A DNA stretch of 64,000 nucleotides from Flavobacterium sp. I3-2 (GCF_013389595.1 NZ_CP058306.1:1054001-1118000), one strand, 5' to 3'. Shown: positions 11,701 to 23,370, counted from the first letter of the stretch. Translations and numbers: made by a program. Notes: generated by a model from the sequence alone, not told the origin.

Positions 11701-14700
11701 GATTGTGTATCTGTTTCTACATACGTCACTGTTGCTGTTCCACAATTATCTGTAGCTGTTAATGTTACAGCAGTAGGTATAGCTCCACAATTAACTGTTA
11801 AAGTAGCAGCTGGTAAAGTACCAACAAAACTTGGTGCTGTTGTATCAGTTACTGTGATTGTTTGTACATGTGTTGCTGTTACTCCATTTGAAGTTGTTGC
11901 TACCCATGTTCTTACTAATTCGTATGAATTTGAACATGCTCCATTATTTCTTACCTCATCAAAAACAACTGTAGCTGTTCCACATGATGAAGTTGCTGTT
12001 ATTGTTGGACGAGTTGGAACCGAATTACATTCAACAGTTACATCTGCCGGTGTTGCTGAGAATACAGGAACTGCTGATCGATCTACTGAAATAGTTTGTG
12101 TATGAACTGTTTCATTTCCACATAAATCTCTCGCTGTCCATGTTCTTGTTATAGTATAAACACTAGCATTTGATGATTGTGTATCTGTTTCTACATACGT
12201 CACTGTTGCTGTTCCACAATTATCTGTAGCTGTTAATGTTACAGCAGTAGGTATAGCTCCACAATTAACTGTTAAAGTAGCAGCTGGTAAAGTACCAACA
12301 AAACTTGGTGCTGTTGTATCAGTTACTGTGATTGTTTGTACATGTGTTGCTGTTACTCCATTTGAAGTTGTTGCTACCCATGTTCTAACTAATTCGTATG
12401 AATTCGAACACGTTCCATTATTTCTTACCTCATCAAAAACAACTGTAGCTGTTCCACATGATGAAGTTGCTGTTATTGTTGGACGAGTTGGAACCGAATT
12501 ACATTCAACGGTTACATCTGCCGGTGTTGCTGAGAAAACAGGTACTTCTGATCGATCTACTGAAATAGTTTGTGTATGAACTGTTTCATTTCCACATAAA
12601 TCTCTCGCTGTCCATGTTCTTATTATCACATAAACATTAGCATTTGATGATTGTGTATCTGTTTCTGTAAATGAAACTGATGCTGTTCCACAATTATCTG
12701 TTGCTGTTAATGTTACAGCAGTAGGTATAGCTCCACAACTAACTGTTAAAGTAGCTGCTGGTAAAGTACCAACAAAACTTGGTGCTGTTGTATCAGTTAC
12801 TGTGATTGTTTGTACATGTGTTGCTGTTACTCCATTTGAAGTTGTTGCTACCCATGTTCTTACTAATTCGTATGAATTCGAACACGTTCCATTATTTCTT
12901 ACCTCATCATAAACAACTGTAGCTGATCCACAAGATGTACTTGCTGTTATTGTAGGACGGGTTGGAATTGAACTACATTCTACTGTTACATCTACAGGTG
13001 TAGCTGAGAAAACAGGAACTTCTGATCGATCAACTGAAATAGTTTGTGTATGAACTGTTTCATTTCCACAAGTATCAGTTGCCGTCCATGTTCTTGTAAT
13101 CGTATAAACATTAGCATTTGATGATTGTGTATCTGTCTCTGTAAATGAAACTAAAGCTGTTCCACAATTATCCTGAGCTGCTAAAATTACAGCCGTTGGA
13201 ATTGTTCCGCATGTTACTGTTAAAGTAGCAGCTGGTAAAGTTCCTGAAAATGTTGGTCCTGTAGTATCAACAACAGTATATGTTTGATTATGTATAGTTT
13301 GATTTCCACACAAATCTGTAGCCACCCATCTTCTAGTTACAATATTTCCAGTTGTACAATCTCCAACAATTGTTGAGTCAGTATATGTAACATTTAATTG
13401 TTCTCCACATAAACCAGTAGCCGTTAAAACTGGATTTAAATCCACTGATCCACATTCAATAGTACCAGTTTGTAAGTTAGCTAACTGAGTTGCATCAAAA
13501 ACAGCACTTGGTGTTCCAGGTACACAACAAACTGATTGTAATACAACTGGTTCACAAATATCTGATATTCCAAAATTAGATTTAAATTTTAACAATAGAG
13601 GAGCATAAGGTGCTATATAGGTACCTGAAACTGAACCTGATACAGTTGACCCTGAAGCTATAGCTCCACTAATTGTACCATTATTAACAATCAACAAATC
13701 ATTAGAATCAATCAATCCGTCGCTGTTAACATCTTTATAAATGTCATATCTTAATAAATCTTTTACCTCAAAATTAGTTGAAGTATTAGTCAGATCATAA
13801 TTAATATTAAAATTATGATTCAACCCATTAATTACTAAGTCTGTGCCAATTACCACACCTGAGATACTTGGTTTATTAGATGGCAAGTTAATATCTTTTA
13901 AAGTTGTCGTTGGAAATAATATTTCACAATTCTGCCCATTTACAATACAAAATGCATCTTTTACAACATATGTACCTAGTGTAGCAGTTTTCAATTCTAC
14001 ACAATCTAACACTTCTGTATTTGTTGCTTTAATCTTAAAAGTAAACTTAATTTTTTGACCACTAGCAAATCCAATTGGCAATTGCCAAATTAAAGTTCTT
14101 GTATTATTAGCTACAGAAACATTGTTCGCATAATTTAAATCAAAAACTCCAGTTGAGTTTGTAACTGCATTATCAAGAACAACACTTCCAGAAACTATAT
14201 CATAAGCTCCATCAAATTGAATTCTGATTGACTCCGTGTTATCAGTAACACTTCCTGTCAAATTTGTAATTTCTACAACTAATTCTTCCTCATTGTTAAC
14301 ATGGAAACCACTTGCTGAAGCAGCATTAACAAATGTAAATGAAGAATCATAATTTTTATTAGTAGGAGCACCTGTGATGTTTATATTTTGTGAACGTACA
14401 ATCACATCTAAAGCCGAAGCTCCACAACCTGATTCAGAGGCTACATCATAAATAATTCTTGAACCTGACAAATAGTTATTATTTCCTTGTGTTGTACACT
14501 GAGTTATAACCTTGTATTTAAGTATAAACTGTCTCAATAATGTATTACTCTCAGAGGTACCTGGCAAACCAGAATTCTGGAATGGTGTTACAACATCATA
14601 AATATCTACCTCATAATAACCTAATGTAGTATTTAAGGTAATACTAGAATCTGGTAAAGCTATATCAACCCCGTTATAATTAATTATAAAAGAACCATTA

Positions 14701-17700
14701 ACAAAAGCTAATCCAGTTGGAAGTTTTATTCGAGGTACAATATTATAAGCATAACCTAATGCTGTATTTGATACAGTCAATGATTCATTGATTTCTGTAC
14801 ATATATTAAAATAATCAGATCCTGTAGCATTTACATTAGAAACTGCTTGTAAATTAGATACAAAAGTAGATACAGTAACTATGATTGATTTAGAATATGG
14901 TGCAGCACTTCTAAATTCACTTATAGCATCTGGTGATTTAGGATACCCTCCGCAATTGTAACCTGCTTTTACAACAAAGTTTGTCAAATCACAACTATTA
15001 AAGTCATTTGATTTAATTCGGATTGATTTTGTTTGTGCAATATCACCAATTTGTACCCAATATTTTCCTGTACCAAAATTAAGCGTTGGTAATTGATTAG
15101 CTCCATCCCAAAAAGTTGGAACCAAAAGACCTGTAGATTCTGGTTCAATAGAAATCCAAAATTTTTGTAATGTTGGATATTTATTAAATGTTGTATTGGT
15201 TATATTAATATCCCAATAAACTTCGTTTGTATTGGTTTGTTGATTAGGTTGCGATGATGAAATAGTGAAATTTGGCTCAATTTCAATTGGAACTCGAATA
15301 TTTGAAGAAAATACCTGACCATTACCAATCTGTACCGATTTAGGTGTGTTTTGATTTAAACTATAAGTTATATCACCATCAATTAAAATCATCCTGAAAT
15401 CATTATTCCAGTCCCCTGATAAAAAAGAATTATCAAGATAAACTACATCTGCAGTTATATAAGAAGATTGATAAGCTTCTTGATGATCTGTTCGTTGCCA
15501 ATCATTATTAGAATTAATAAAAGTATATTTATTATATTTTCCATTCAAATCGACCTGTCCTAATTCATTTACTCCTTTAACTATAACTACTTGAGATGGT
15601 TGTAAAGGAATTTTAAATGAATTATTTAAATCAACATTACTTTTAACTGCTTGATAAAATGGTTGATTATCTGGTATAACAAGACAACTTGGAATTAATA
15701 CTGTAAAGTTATTAATTTGGTAATTATAACGTAATTCATTAGGGAATATATCTGTTCCGAAAGCAGGATCATTACTAAAAAAATGATGTAATTTAAGCTG
15801 TATTGGACAACAAATAATTTGGTTTCTAAATTCCTGAGGAGCGAAACTATGAAAACTATAAACTACTCGAATTACATCGTTTTTAACATCCTGAAGACTA
15901 AGATCTGTTTCATTTGTAAGTTTGGTTAATAAGAAAGAACTAATATTATGTGTATTAGTTGTTACATTATTAACTACAGAGATATCTGTATCATAATCTA
16001 CGTTAAACTCAAGTATTCCACCAACTTCTAGTAAATTTTCTAATGGACCACCTGTTAAAAACAAATTCATAACATCAAATTCGTATTTAGAGAAATTGGT
16101 TCCACCTTCATTAAAACTATGTGTGTAAGTATAATATCCCGATAAATCTGCTAATGGAATGTCAAAAGTAGTTTCGATATTATTACTATTTATATATTTA
16201 CCTGAAATTTTAGTTAAACTAGCATGCAGAGCTGGATCATTTATATTTAGTAAATTTGCTCTAGGATACTGCATCTTAATTATCATTTCAGAAATATTAT
16301 CATCTAAAATTTTAATTCTATTATTAACTACAATTTTATCACCGTTGATAATATCGTTTAAATTGATACCCGGAGTATTAGCATTAACGGGTAAATTTGT
16401 TACTGGATCAACTCCAAAAGTATTACGATTAATTTCAAAACCATAATTAGCTACAGTAGACGTAAAACAAGATAAATTTACTAATGTAGAAGCGCATGCA
16501 AAACTTGTCGGAAAAGCTACTGTTTCAGATTCCATTAAATAAGTACGAACAGATATCTCTACTTCTTCGATTTTAGTACAACCAACATCAACTACCATTG
16601 GAAGATAGTAATTGGTATCATGAAAGGCTAGGTTGAAATTAGTAGTACCATCTGTAATTGGTTTCAAATCATAATAATGATAATTATCAGGATTATTTAC
16701 TCCACTAATTGCAGCATTATATGTTAATGTATATCTATTATCATTATTTCCTGAAAGAGTTGGAGAAAGAGTCAAATCAGGGCTAATGCCTAATGGTAAA
16801 ACTACTCTAATTCTATAAAAAGCATTTTGTGCTCCATTATTTAGAAGTGTACCTATATAAACATTATTATTGGAAGAAATAAAATATTTTAAATTAAATT
16901 TATCACCTAACTCAAAAACATTACTTAATGAACCTGACTCTGTAGATAAATTTGTATCTACATAACCTATTGAAAAAACAGAAACATCCCCATAAGCAGC
17001 ATTGTGCAAAGTTTCTACTCTTATTCCACAATCATTTTTATAAGAATAAGCCCATCTAATACCTCGTCTTGTAGGATTAAAATTACTACAATCAGCCACA
17101 TTTCCATATAGTTGACGTAATTTAACAGTAAATGTAATTGATTTACCAGCAGGTAAATCATTAAAATTACCATCGCCATCTAAATCAGTTAAACCATCTG
17201 GTCCATCAGGATCATTTGCAAAATTTAAAACAAACGATTTTTCATTAGCTTCTGGTTGAAATGTTTGCCCTCCATATTGTAAGTCATAATATTGGAAACG
17301 ACCAGTAACTGCACTAATTTGCTGACTACCATTTGTAAAGAAACCAAAAACTGCTCCAACATCTTTAAGAGGAGTTGTTCCATTATTTGAAATTGTATAT
17401 GTACCCGTATCCCAATTTTGAGAAGCTATTCCTGGATATGGCAATTGATCAGCCGTCATCGTAACAGTAGGTGTAACTGAAAAGTAGCTTACGTCTCTAA
17501 TAATAGAGTTACCGACTAAACAAGATGAATCAGTTTCTCCACACGAATTACTTAATTCAAATTCCAAGCTACTAGTACTCTCACTAGAACATGTTACATA
17601 AGTAGCTCTTACGATTAAGTTTATCGTTTCATTAATTTCAAAACGATTATTATTATTACCTATTGTAGCAAATTCATTAGCGCCAACTAATAATACATCT

Positions 17701-18348
17701 GTTTGCATATTATTGCTATCAGGTGTACCTAAAGTTAATTGTCCATTTGTTCCAGATACACTTAATTGTATTGTACTCGAATGTGTTATTAAAACCTTAA
17801 AACTTTTTGCATAAACAAGTGGATCAAGCGACGACTGAAGTATACTAACTGTATAATCTACATAATTACCTAAACTTGGAAATTGATGTACCAGTTGCGG
17901 AGTTATATTAGAAAATTCAAATTTAGGATATTTAACAACCGGATAATTTACTGGAGGAATTACATTAGTTCCACCAATAATCGTATAAACAATATCATCT
18001 TGAGTACTTAATAGAGTTTCATCACAAGATGTTTGAACTCTATAGCTTACTACTAATTCTGCACCTGCTGCCAGAGCAGAAGTTAAACTTTAGAGTAGCA
18101 CCTGTAGGTGTTATTGTTTCAGTAACTCCAGTAGTTAGTAAATTTAAATATTTACTTCCTTCAGGTAGAGTTATCGAGATTTGACTTCCAGAATTTAATG
18201 GACCAGACACTCTAAAAGAAAATGTAGCTGGATCATCACATGCAATCACAGAAATTGGCATGTCACCTGGAGAGACAATAATGTTTTGTGCTTTACCCAA
18301 GAGGAAAGTAAAAAACATAAATAAAAATAAAATATATTTTTTTCCCAT
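5706..18348 (-). CDS. Giant T9SS-secreted repeat adhesin (type B CTD), interrupted by one frameshift
   Basis: One gene is split into two frames. The 5' part (18348-18040) has a signal peptide (MGKKYILFLFMFFTFLLGKA). The 3' part is open without a stop from 18089 to 5706. Skipping one base near 18085-18091 joins them into a continuous 4213-aa protein. It has a large N-terminal region of Cys-poor repeats, then ten near-identical 158-aa units, each of two HYR-like modules (VTVECNSVPTRPTITA, TDTTAPSFVGTLPAA). After these come four ~81-aa modules and about six more HYR-like modules. The last ~90 residues are a gliding-motility-associated CHU_C/type B sorting domain (SPNGDGFNDELVL, VEIYNRWGVVVF, LPSGTYYYLV). 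Such proteins are carried by T9SS to the cell surface for adhesion or gliding. porP/sprF and ompA genes follow in the same unit. Whether the frameshift is real, phase-variable or a sequencing error cannot be told from here. Confidence 0.85.
8518..13257 (-). repeat. Ten tandem 474-bp repeats within the adhesin gene
   Basis: The unit recurs every 474 bp exactly: the same plus-strand text begins at about 8536, 9010, 9484, 9958, 10432, 10906, 11380, 11854, 12328 and 12802. Each unit encodes 158 aa, two HYR-like modules. Copies differ at only a few positions, such as GTC/GAC before SNSYELV and SEVP/SAVP. The variants are shuffled between copies, which suggests recombination or gene conversion within the array. 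The first and last units are the most divergent. Copy number is likely to vary between strains and in short-read assemblies. Confidence 0.93.
18040..18092 (-). other. Frameshift site in the adhesin gene
   Basis: The signal-peptide frame continues to a stop at 18042-18040, while the main frame is blocked by TAA at 18092-18090. The switch must therefore happen in this interval. On the minus strand the text reads CTAAAGTTTAACTTCTGC. Removing one base from the AAA or TTT run gives ATL-K-LTSALAAGAELVVSYRV, a sensible continuation. The alternative frame gives a Cys/Arg/Ser-rich tail that does not resemble the rest of the protein. Confidence 0.85.
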
Positions 18349-19256
18349 AGTTTTTTTAATTTATCATTTAAAACTTGATGCTTTCTTTTTCAATTTTTAG
18401 CATTTACTTTTCATAACATTTTTTTATCTATTTCATAAGTTTTTATTAAAGGTTAATATTTATTTCACACTCATTTTTTGGTTACTCTCTTTATCAACTT
18501 TTAACAAAGTCAATATCTGTGAAATTATAAAAAAATTAGATTCTTTTAACATAAATAGTTAAAAAAAACTTTATTATTTTTTTAATTAATGATTAATAAC
18601 AAAATAAATTATCAGAAAAATCAATAAACATCATAGTTAAGAATGTTTTAACAAAATAAAAAAATATTAATTTAAGAGTTAAAAATCTACATAAAACGTC
18701 ATTTTTAACCAAAAATCAATCAAACAGAAGGTTCAATTCTGTGAAAAAACGTCGAGTTAAGGCAATAAATCACAAAAAAATGTCATTATTTATACTTATA
18801 AAAATAAAAATGTTATAATAATTAATTAAAACAATATTTTAAGAAAATAAAATGAATTTTTTATATAATTCACAAATTCACTTTAATCAAATCCTATTGC
18901 TTTATTATTTACATAAAACAATTGTATCGTAAAAAAATTTATCAATGAGAAAACAAGAAAGGATTCTGATTTTATTTCAATAATAAAAGGAGGTAAAATA
19001 AAAATGAAGCATGTACATTTTTTATAAAAATGACAATCAAAAAAAGCGGTAAAAAATGTATATATATATTAAGGAGTAAAAAAAACGAGCTTTTACTGTC
19101 GTAAAAACTCGTTAATCTCTTTATTCATCGTGCTTTTGAGCGTTTTAAAAAGTGTAAATACACAAAATGTAAATAAACTGTTTTTAAGCTAAATAGTTGT
19201 CAAAAAAAATTAAAATAAAGCATTTTTAAATTTTAAAAAGGACAACTGTTTAAAAA
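18349..19256. other. 908-bp AT-rich gene-free region between sufD and the adhesin gene
   Basis: No open frame of note occurs on either strand. The stretch is long A and T runs. It must hold the promoter of the adhesin unit (starting at 18348, minus strand), but I find no full TTG-N17-23-TAnnTTTG match. The only clear structure is the hairpin at 19084-19113 assigned to the end of the sufABCD transcript. Confidence 0.6.
19084..19113 (-). terminator. Terminator downstream of sufD
   Basis: A 13-bp stem with one mismatch (AACGAGCTTTTAC / GTAAAAACTCGTT) has a 4-nt loop. Read on the minus strand it is followed by a run of six T. It lies about 145 nt after the sufD stop and closes the sufABCD transcript before the adhesin promoter region. 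Confidence 0.75.
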
Positions 19257-20570
19257 CTAAATATCAAATCCAATATGAACTCCTAATTTCAAGGAGATTA
19301 ATTTTTGTAATTTAAGTTTCAAATCTGGTATTTTTACAGAAGAAATTACCTCATCCGTAAAGGCATACATCAACAATGCACGAGCTTCTTTTTTAGGAAT
19401 TCCACGTTGTTGCATATAAAACATTGCTGATTCATCTAATTGCCCGATTGTACAACCGTGCGAACATTTTACATCATCAGCAAAAATTTCTAACTGCGGT
19501 TTAGTGTTCAAAGTAGCTTTATCTGTCAACAAAATGTTGTTATTTTGTTGAAAAGCATCTGTTTTTTGAGCAATTTTATCTACGTAAATCTTCCCATTAA
19601 AGACACCTGTTGCGCGATCATCAAAAATTCCTTTATAATTTTGATGCGACTCACAATTTGGTTGTTCGTGATTCACTAAAGTATAGTGATCAACGTGCTG
19701 TTTTTCGCCAATAATGGTGATTCCTTTTAAAGTAGAATCAATTCTTTCGCCTTGTTGATAGAAATTAAGGTTATTTCTGGTAATATTTCCGCCAAAAGAG
19801 AAGGTATGAACCGAAACTCTGCTTTCTTGCTTCTGAGAAATGAATGTATTATCTACTAAATTAGCTGTTAATTTATCGTTTTGAAGCTTGTAATAATCAA
19901 CAATTGCACGTTTTTGACTAAAAATTTCAGTTACCGAATTGGTAAACATCGGTGCATCTGTTAAACTTTGGTGACGTTCTAGAATTTGAACATGCGAATT
20001 TTCGCCAATAATAATCAAATTTCTAGGTTGAATAAAATTAGCAACATCACCTGTTGTGAAATATAAAATCTCAATAGGCTTAGCTACAACCGTTGATTTA
20101 GGGATGTTTATAAAAGCTCCTTCAGCAGCATAAGCCGTATTTAGGTTGGTTAAACTATCCGTTTTATCAGCAATTTTATTGAAATACGTATCAATAATCA
20201 TCTTGTATTTTGGCTTTGTTAATGCCGATGACATCAAACAAACATCCAAACCATCATGCGTTGTTGATGATAAATGTGAAGAAAATACACCGTTTATAAA
20301 TACCAATTTATAGGTATCTACATTGTTTAAGAAATATTGCTTCACGTCTTTCCATTCAACAGGAATTTCGTTACTTGTTAATACAGCAAAATCGTTGTTT
20401 AAAACAGCATTTAACGACGTATATTTCCAAGCTTCTTCCTTTTTGGTAGGAAAACCTTTATTTTCAAACACCTTTAAAGCTGCATTACGAACATCATGTA
20501 AATCTGTGTTTACATCTATTTTTTGTTCGAAAGCTAGAAAAGATGATAATAATTTTTCTTTTAAATCCAT
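19257..20570 (-). CDS. sufD: Fe-S cluster assembly protein SufD
   Basis: SufD is the SufB-like subunit of the SufBC2D scaffold that builds Fe-S clusters. The 437-aa protein shows the SufD C-terminal core, with the conserved His in CSHGCTIGQLDESAMFYMQQ followed by RGIPKKEARALL. The earlier beta-helix part includes VNHEQPNCESHQNYKG and GVFNGKIYVDK. It is the last gene of the sufA-sufB-sufC-sufD run. The gap to sufC is 81 nt and contains an inverted repeat (20602-20632). The sufS gene that normally follows lies far downstream beyond the adhesin locus. Confidence 0.95.
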   Translation of the reverse strand: MDLKEKLLSSFLAFEQKIDVNTDLHDVRNAALKVFENKGFPTKKEEAWKYTSLNAVLNNDFAVLTSNEIPVEWKDVKQYFLNNVDTYKLVFINGVFSSHLSSTTHDGLDVCLMSSALTKPKYKMIIDTYFNKIADKTDSLTNLNTAYAAEGAFINIPKSTVVAKPIEILYFTTGDVANFIQPRNLIIIGENSHVQILERHQSLTDAPMFTNSVTEIFSQKRAIVDYYKLQNDKLTANLVDNTFISQKQESRVSVHTFSFGGNITRNNLNFYQQGERIDSTLKGITIIGEKQHVDHYTLVNHEQPNCESHQNYKGIFDDRATGVFNGKIYVDKIAQKTDAFQQNNNILLTDKATLNTKPQLEIFADDVKCSHGCTIGQLDESAMFYMQQRGIPKKEARALLMYAFTDEVISSVKIPDLKLKLQKLISLKLGVHIGFDI

Positions 20571-20601
20571 TTTTTTATTGTTTAATGTTTAAAGTTTTAA
20601 T

Positions 20602-20632
20602 AGTTTAAAGTTGAATCCTTAAACTTTAAACT
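20602..20632. repeat. Inverted repeat in the sufC-sufD gap
   Basis: AGTTTAAAG (20602-20610) pairs with CTTTAAACT (20624-20632) across a 13-nt loop. Further TTTAAA copies stand on both sides (about 20586-20650). It is too weak and A/T-only to be a confident terminator. It may be a simple-sequence expansion or affect sufC-sufD mRNA processing. Confidence 0.45.
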
Positions 20633-20651
20633 TTAAACTTTTTAAACTCAA

Positions 20652-21389
20652 TTATTTAAGCCAATCGTATCCTTTTTCTTCTAATTCAAGAGCTAACTCT
20701 TTTCCTCCTGTTTTAACGATTTTACCATCGTGTAAAACGTGAACAAAATCTGGAACGATATAATCTAGCAAACGTTGGTAGTGCGTGATTACAATAACTG
20801 CGTTATTTTCACTTTTAAGCTTGTTTACGCCATTTGCAACAATGCGCAAAGCATCGATGTCCAAACCTGAATCTGTTTCGTCTAAAATGGCAATTTTTGG
20901 ATCTAACATCGCCATTTGGAAAATCTCGTTACGTTTTTTCTCACCACCCGAAAAACCTTCGTTTAATGAACGTGATAAAAATTTACGATCAATTTCTAAT
21001 AATTCTGATTTTTCTTTGATCAACTTCAACATTTCGTTTGCTGGCATGTCTTCTAAGCCTTTAGCTTTACGAGATTCGTTGATTGCTGTTTTCATGAAGT
21101 TTGTTACAGAAACACCAGGGATTTCAACTGGATATTGGAACGATAAGAAAACACCTTTGTGTGCTCTTTCTTCTGGAGCTAAATCACCTAAATCTTCACC
21201 ATCTAAAATGATTTCACCTTCAGTAACTTCAAAATTCTCATTACCTGCAATTACAGCAGATAAAGTAGATTTACCAGCACCATTTGGTCCCATGATTGCG
21301 TGAACTTCTCCAGCTTTAACTTCAAGATTAATTCCTTTTAATATTTCTTTGTCCTCAACAGAGGCGTGTAAGTTTTTAATTGTTAACAT
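20652..21389 (-). CDS. sufC: Fe-S cluster assembly ATPase SufC
   Basis: SufC is the ABC-type ATPase that drives conformational change of the SufB-SufD scaffold; it is cytoplasmic and not a transporter. The 245-aa protein shows Walker A GPNGAGKST (about residue 35), the SufC-type signature FSGGEKKRNEI, Walker B KIAILDETDSGLDID and the H-loop VITHYQRLL. Length and motifs agree with SufC. It lies between sufB (112-nt gap) and sufD (81-nt gap). Confidence 0.97.
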   Translation of the reverse strand: MLTIKNLHASVEDKEILKGINLEVKAGEVHAIMGPNGAGKSTLSAVIAGNENFEVTEGEIILDGEDLGDLAPEERAHKGVFLSFQYPVEIPGVSVTNFMKTAINESRKAKGLEDMPANEMLKLIKEKSELLEIDRKFLSRSLNEGFSGGEKKRNEIFQMAMLDPKIAILDETDSGLDIDALRIVANGVNKLKSENNAVIVITHYQRLLDYIVPDFVHVLHDGKIVKTGGKELALELEEKGYDWLK

Positions 21390-21394
21390 TTGTA

Positions 21395-21440
21395 CAAGAT
21401 TTGAGATTTGAGATTTAAGATGTTAGATTTCTGAAATCTT
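21395..21440. repeat. GAGATTT-type short repeats in the sufB-sufC gap
   Basis: Four imperfect copies of a GATTT-centred 6-7-mer (GATTTGAGATTTGAGATTTA..., then TAGATTT) end in a small hairpin, AGATTT/AAATCT at 21425-21439. It lies just upstream of sufC and looks like slippage-prone simple sequence. The function is unknown. Confidence 0.5.
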
Positions 21441-21501
21441 AAAATCAATATTTATAATGTATATTTTATTTTAATTTCTCAATACTAATAGCTAAAAGCC
21501 A

Positions 21502-22950
21502 TTAACCAACTGACCCTTCTAATGAAATTTCTAATAATTTCTTAGCTTCTACAGCGAATTCCATTGGTAATTTATCTAAAACCTCTCTTGAGAATCCGTT
21601 TACGATTAATGCAATTGCCGTTTCTGTTGGGATTCCGCGTTGGTTACAGTAGAAAATTTGATCTTCACCAATTTTACTTGTCGTTGCTTCGTGTTCTAAT
21701 TTCGCCGTTGAATTTTGAGATTCGATATACGGGAATGTATGTGCGCCACATTCGTTCCCCATTAATAAAGAATCACATTGTGAGAAGTTACGCGCATTTT
21801 CAGCACGAGGACCAATCTTCACTAAACCACGGTACGAGTTTTGAGATTTACCAGCCGAAATTCCTTTTGAAATGATTGTTGATTTGGTATTCTTACCAAG
21901 GTGAATCATTTTAGTTCCTGTATCTGCTTGTTGGAAATTATTCGTTACAGCGATTGAATAAAATTCTCCAACCGAATTATCACCTTTTAAAATACATGAT
22001 GGATATTTCCAAGTGACAGCCGAACCTGTTTCAACCTGTGTCCAAGAAATTTTAGCGTTTTTCTCCGCCAATGCACGTTTAGTTACAAAGTTGAAAACAC
22101 CACCTTTTCCGTTCTTATCTCCAGGAAACCAGTTTTGAACTGTTGAATATTTAATCTCTGCATCGTTCATTGCGATTAATTCAACTACCGCAGCGTGTAA
22201 TTGATTTTCATCACGAGATGGAGCCGTACATCCTTCAAGATAAGAAACGTAAGAACCTTCGTCAGCGATTAATAACGTACGTTCAAACTGACCGGTTCCT
22301 GCTTGGTTGATACGGAAATACGTTGACAATTCCATTGGACAACGAACACCTTTTGGAATATAACAGAAAGATCCATCAGAGAAAACAGCAGAATTTAATG
22401 CAGCGTAGAAATTATCGGTTGTTGGAACAACAGTTCCTAAATATTTTTTCACTAATTCTGGATGCTCTTTAATCGCCTCAGAAATCGAACAAAAAATAAT
22501 ACCTTTTTCGTTCAATGTTTCTTTAAACGTTGTAGCAACAGAAACAGAATCCACTACGATATCCATCGCAATATTATTCATACGTTTTTGTTCCTCTAAA
22601 GAGATTCCTAATTTTTTATACATCTCTAATAACTCAGGATCTACATCGTCTAAAGTTTTATTAGGATCAACATCTTTTGGTGCAGAATAGTAAGAAATAG
22701 CTTGAAAATCTGGTTTTTCATAAGTTACGTTTGCCCATTCTGGCTCAACCATTTCTTTCCAAATTCTAAACGCATCTAAGCGCCATTCAGTCATCCATTC
22801 CGGCTCATCTTTCTTTTTAGAAATAGCTCGAACAATATCTTCATTTAGACCTATAGGAAAAGTTTCGGAATTTAATTCTGTATAAAATCCGTATTCATAT
22901 TCCTTAGTTTCTAATTCTTTTTTTAATTCTTCTTCGGTATACTTACTCAT
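21502..22950 (-). CDS. sufB: Fe-S cluster assembly scaffold SufB
   Basis: SufB is the main scaffold subunit on which the Fe-S cluster is built with sulfur from SufE. The 482-aa product has the usual SufB length and motifs: [38 protein letters not shown], the C-terminal [18 protein letters not shown] with the conserved Cys, and [20 protein letters not shown]. The start [13 protein letters not shown] fits family N-termini. sufA lies 53 nt upstream. Confidence 0.97.
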   Translation of the reverse strand: MSKYTEEELKKELETKEYEYGFYTELNSETFPIGLNEDIVRAISKKKDEPEWMTEWRLDAFRIWKEMVEPEWANVTYEKPDFQAISYYSAPKDVDPNKTLDDVDPELLEMYKKLGISLEEQKRMNNIAMDIVVDSVSVATTFKETLNEKGIIFCSISEAIKEHPELVKKYLGTVVPTTDNFYAALNSAVFSDGSFCYIPKGVRCPMELSTYFRINQAGTGQFERTLLIADEGSYVSYLEGCTAPSRDENQLHAAVVELIAMNDAEIKYSTVQNWFPGDKNGKGGVFNFVTKRALAEKNAKISWTQVETGSAVTWKYPSCILKGDNSVGEFYSIAVTNNFQQADTGTKMIHLGKNTKSTIISKGISAGKSQNSYRGLVKIGPRAENARNFSQCDSLLMGNECGAHTFPYIESQNSTAKLEHEATTSKIGEDQIFYCNQRGIPTETAIALIVNGFSREVLDKLPMEFAVEAKKLLEISLEGSVG

Positions 22951-23003
22951 AAGTTATATATTTCAAAACGAAAAAATTCGAATTGTTACATTATCATAAA
23001 TTA

Positions 23004-23333
23004 TTAAAGCGAAAAACTCTCACCACATCCGCAAGTTCTAGCAGCATTCGGATTGTTAAACACAAAACCTTTACCATTTAAACCTCCCGAATATTCAAGT
23101 GTTGTTCCAATTAAATATAAAAAGCTTTTTTTGTCCACAGCGATTTTAATTCCTGAGTCTTCAAAAACTTTATCGTCTTCTGTTATAGCTTTATCGAATT
23201 TTAATTCGTACTCTAAACCTGAACATCCACCGCTTTTCACACCTACTCTAACGAAATCGTTAACTGGATCGAAACCATCATCTTCCATTAGAAGAGAAAC
23301 TCTTTTTGCTGCAGATTCTGATACTTTTATCAT
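23004..23333 (-). CDS. sufA: HesB/IscA-type Fe-S carrier (SufA)
   Basis: This 109-aa A-type carrier protein has the three conserved Cys in GGCSGLEYEL (about residue 37) and CGCGESFSL at the C-terminus. A-type carriers take clusters from the SufBCD scaffold and deliver them to apoproteins. It is the first gene of sufABCD, with a -7 box 30 nt upstream at 23363-23370. Confidence 0.93.
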   Translation of the reverse strand: MIKVSESAAKRVSLLMEDDGFDPVNDFVRVGVKSGGCSGLEYELKFDKAITEDDKVFEDSGIKIAVDKKSFLYLIGTTLEYSGGLNGKGFVFNNPNAARTCGCGESFSL

Positions 23334-23362
23334 GATTATTTGGTTTTAAACTTTATCATTTG

Positions 23363-23370
23363 CAAAGATA
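23363..23370 (-). promoter_or_regulatory. -7 box of the sufABCD promoter
   Basis: The minus strand reads TATCTTTG, an exact TAnnTTTG box, 30 nt before the sufA start. I do not see a TTG at the preferred spacing upstream, so only the -7 element is supported. Confidence 0.5.

Noticed and set aside
9010..12579. Seven 83-aa plus-strand open frames at 474-bp spacing
   Set aside because: They are antisense shadows of the adhesin repeats, repeated because the repeat is repeated. No promoter boxes or independent support.
5706..17708. Complete adhesin gene starting at the internal ATG 17708
   Set aside because: The same frame is open and reads as similar protein for another 380 nt upstream to 18089, and a signal peptide lies in the adjoining frame, so the ATG at 17708 is internal.
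20785..21303. 172-aa plus-strand open frame opposite sufC
   Set aside because: It is a shadow of the conserved SufC coding sequence, with no recognisable protein features.
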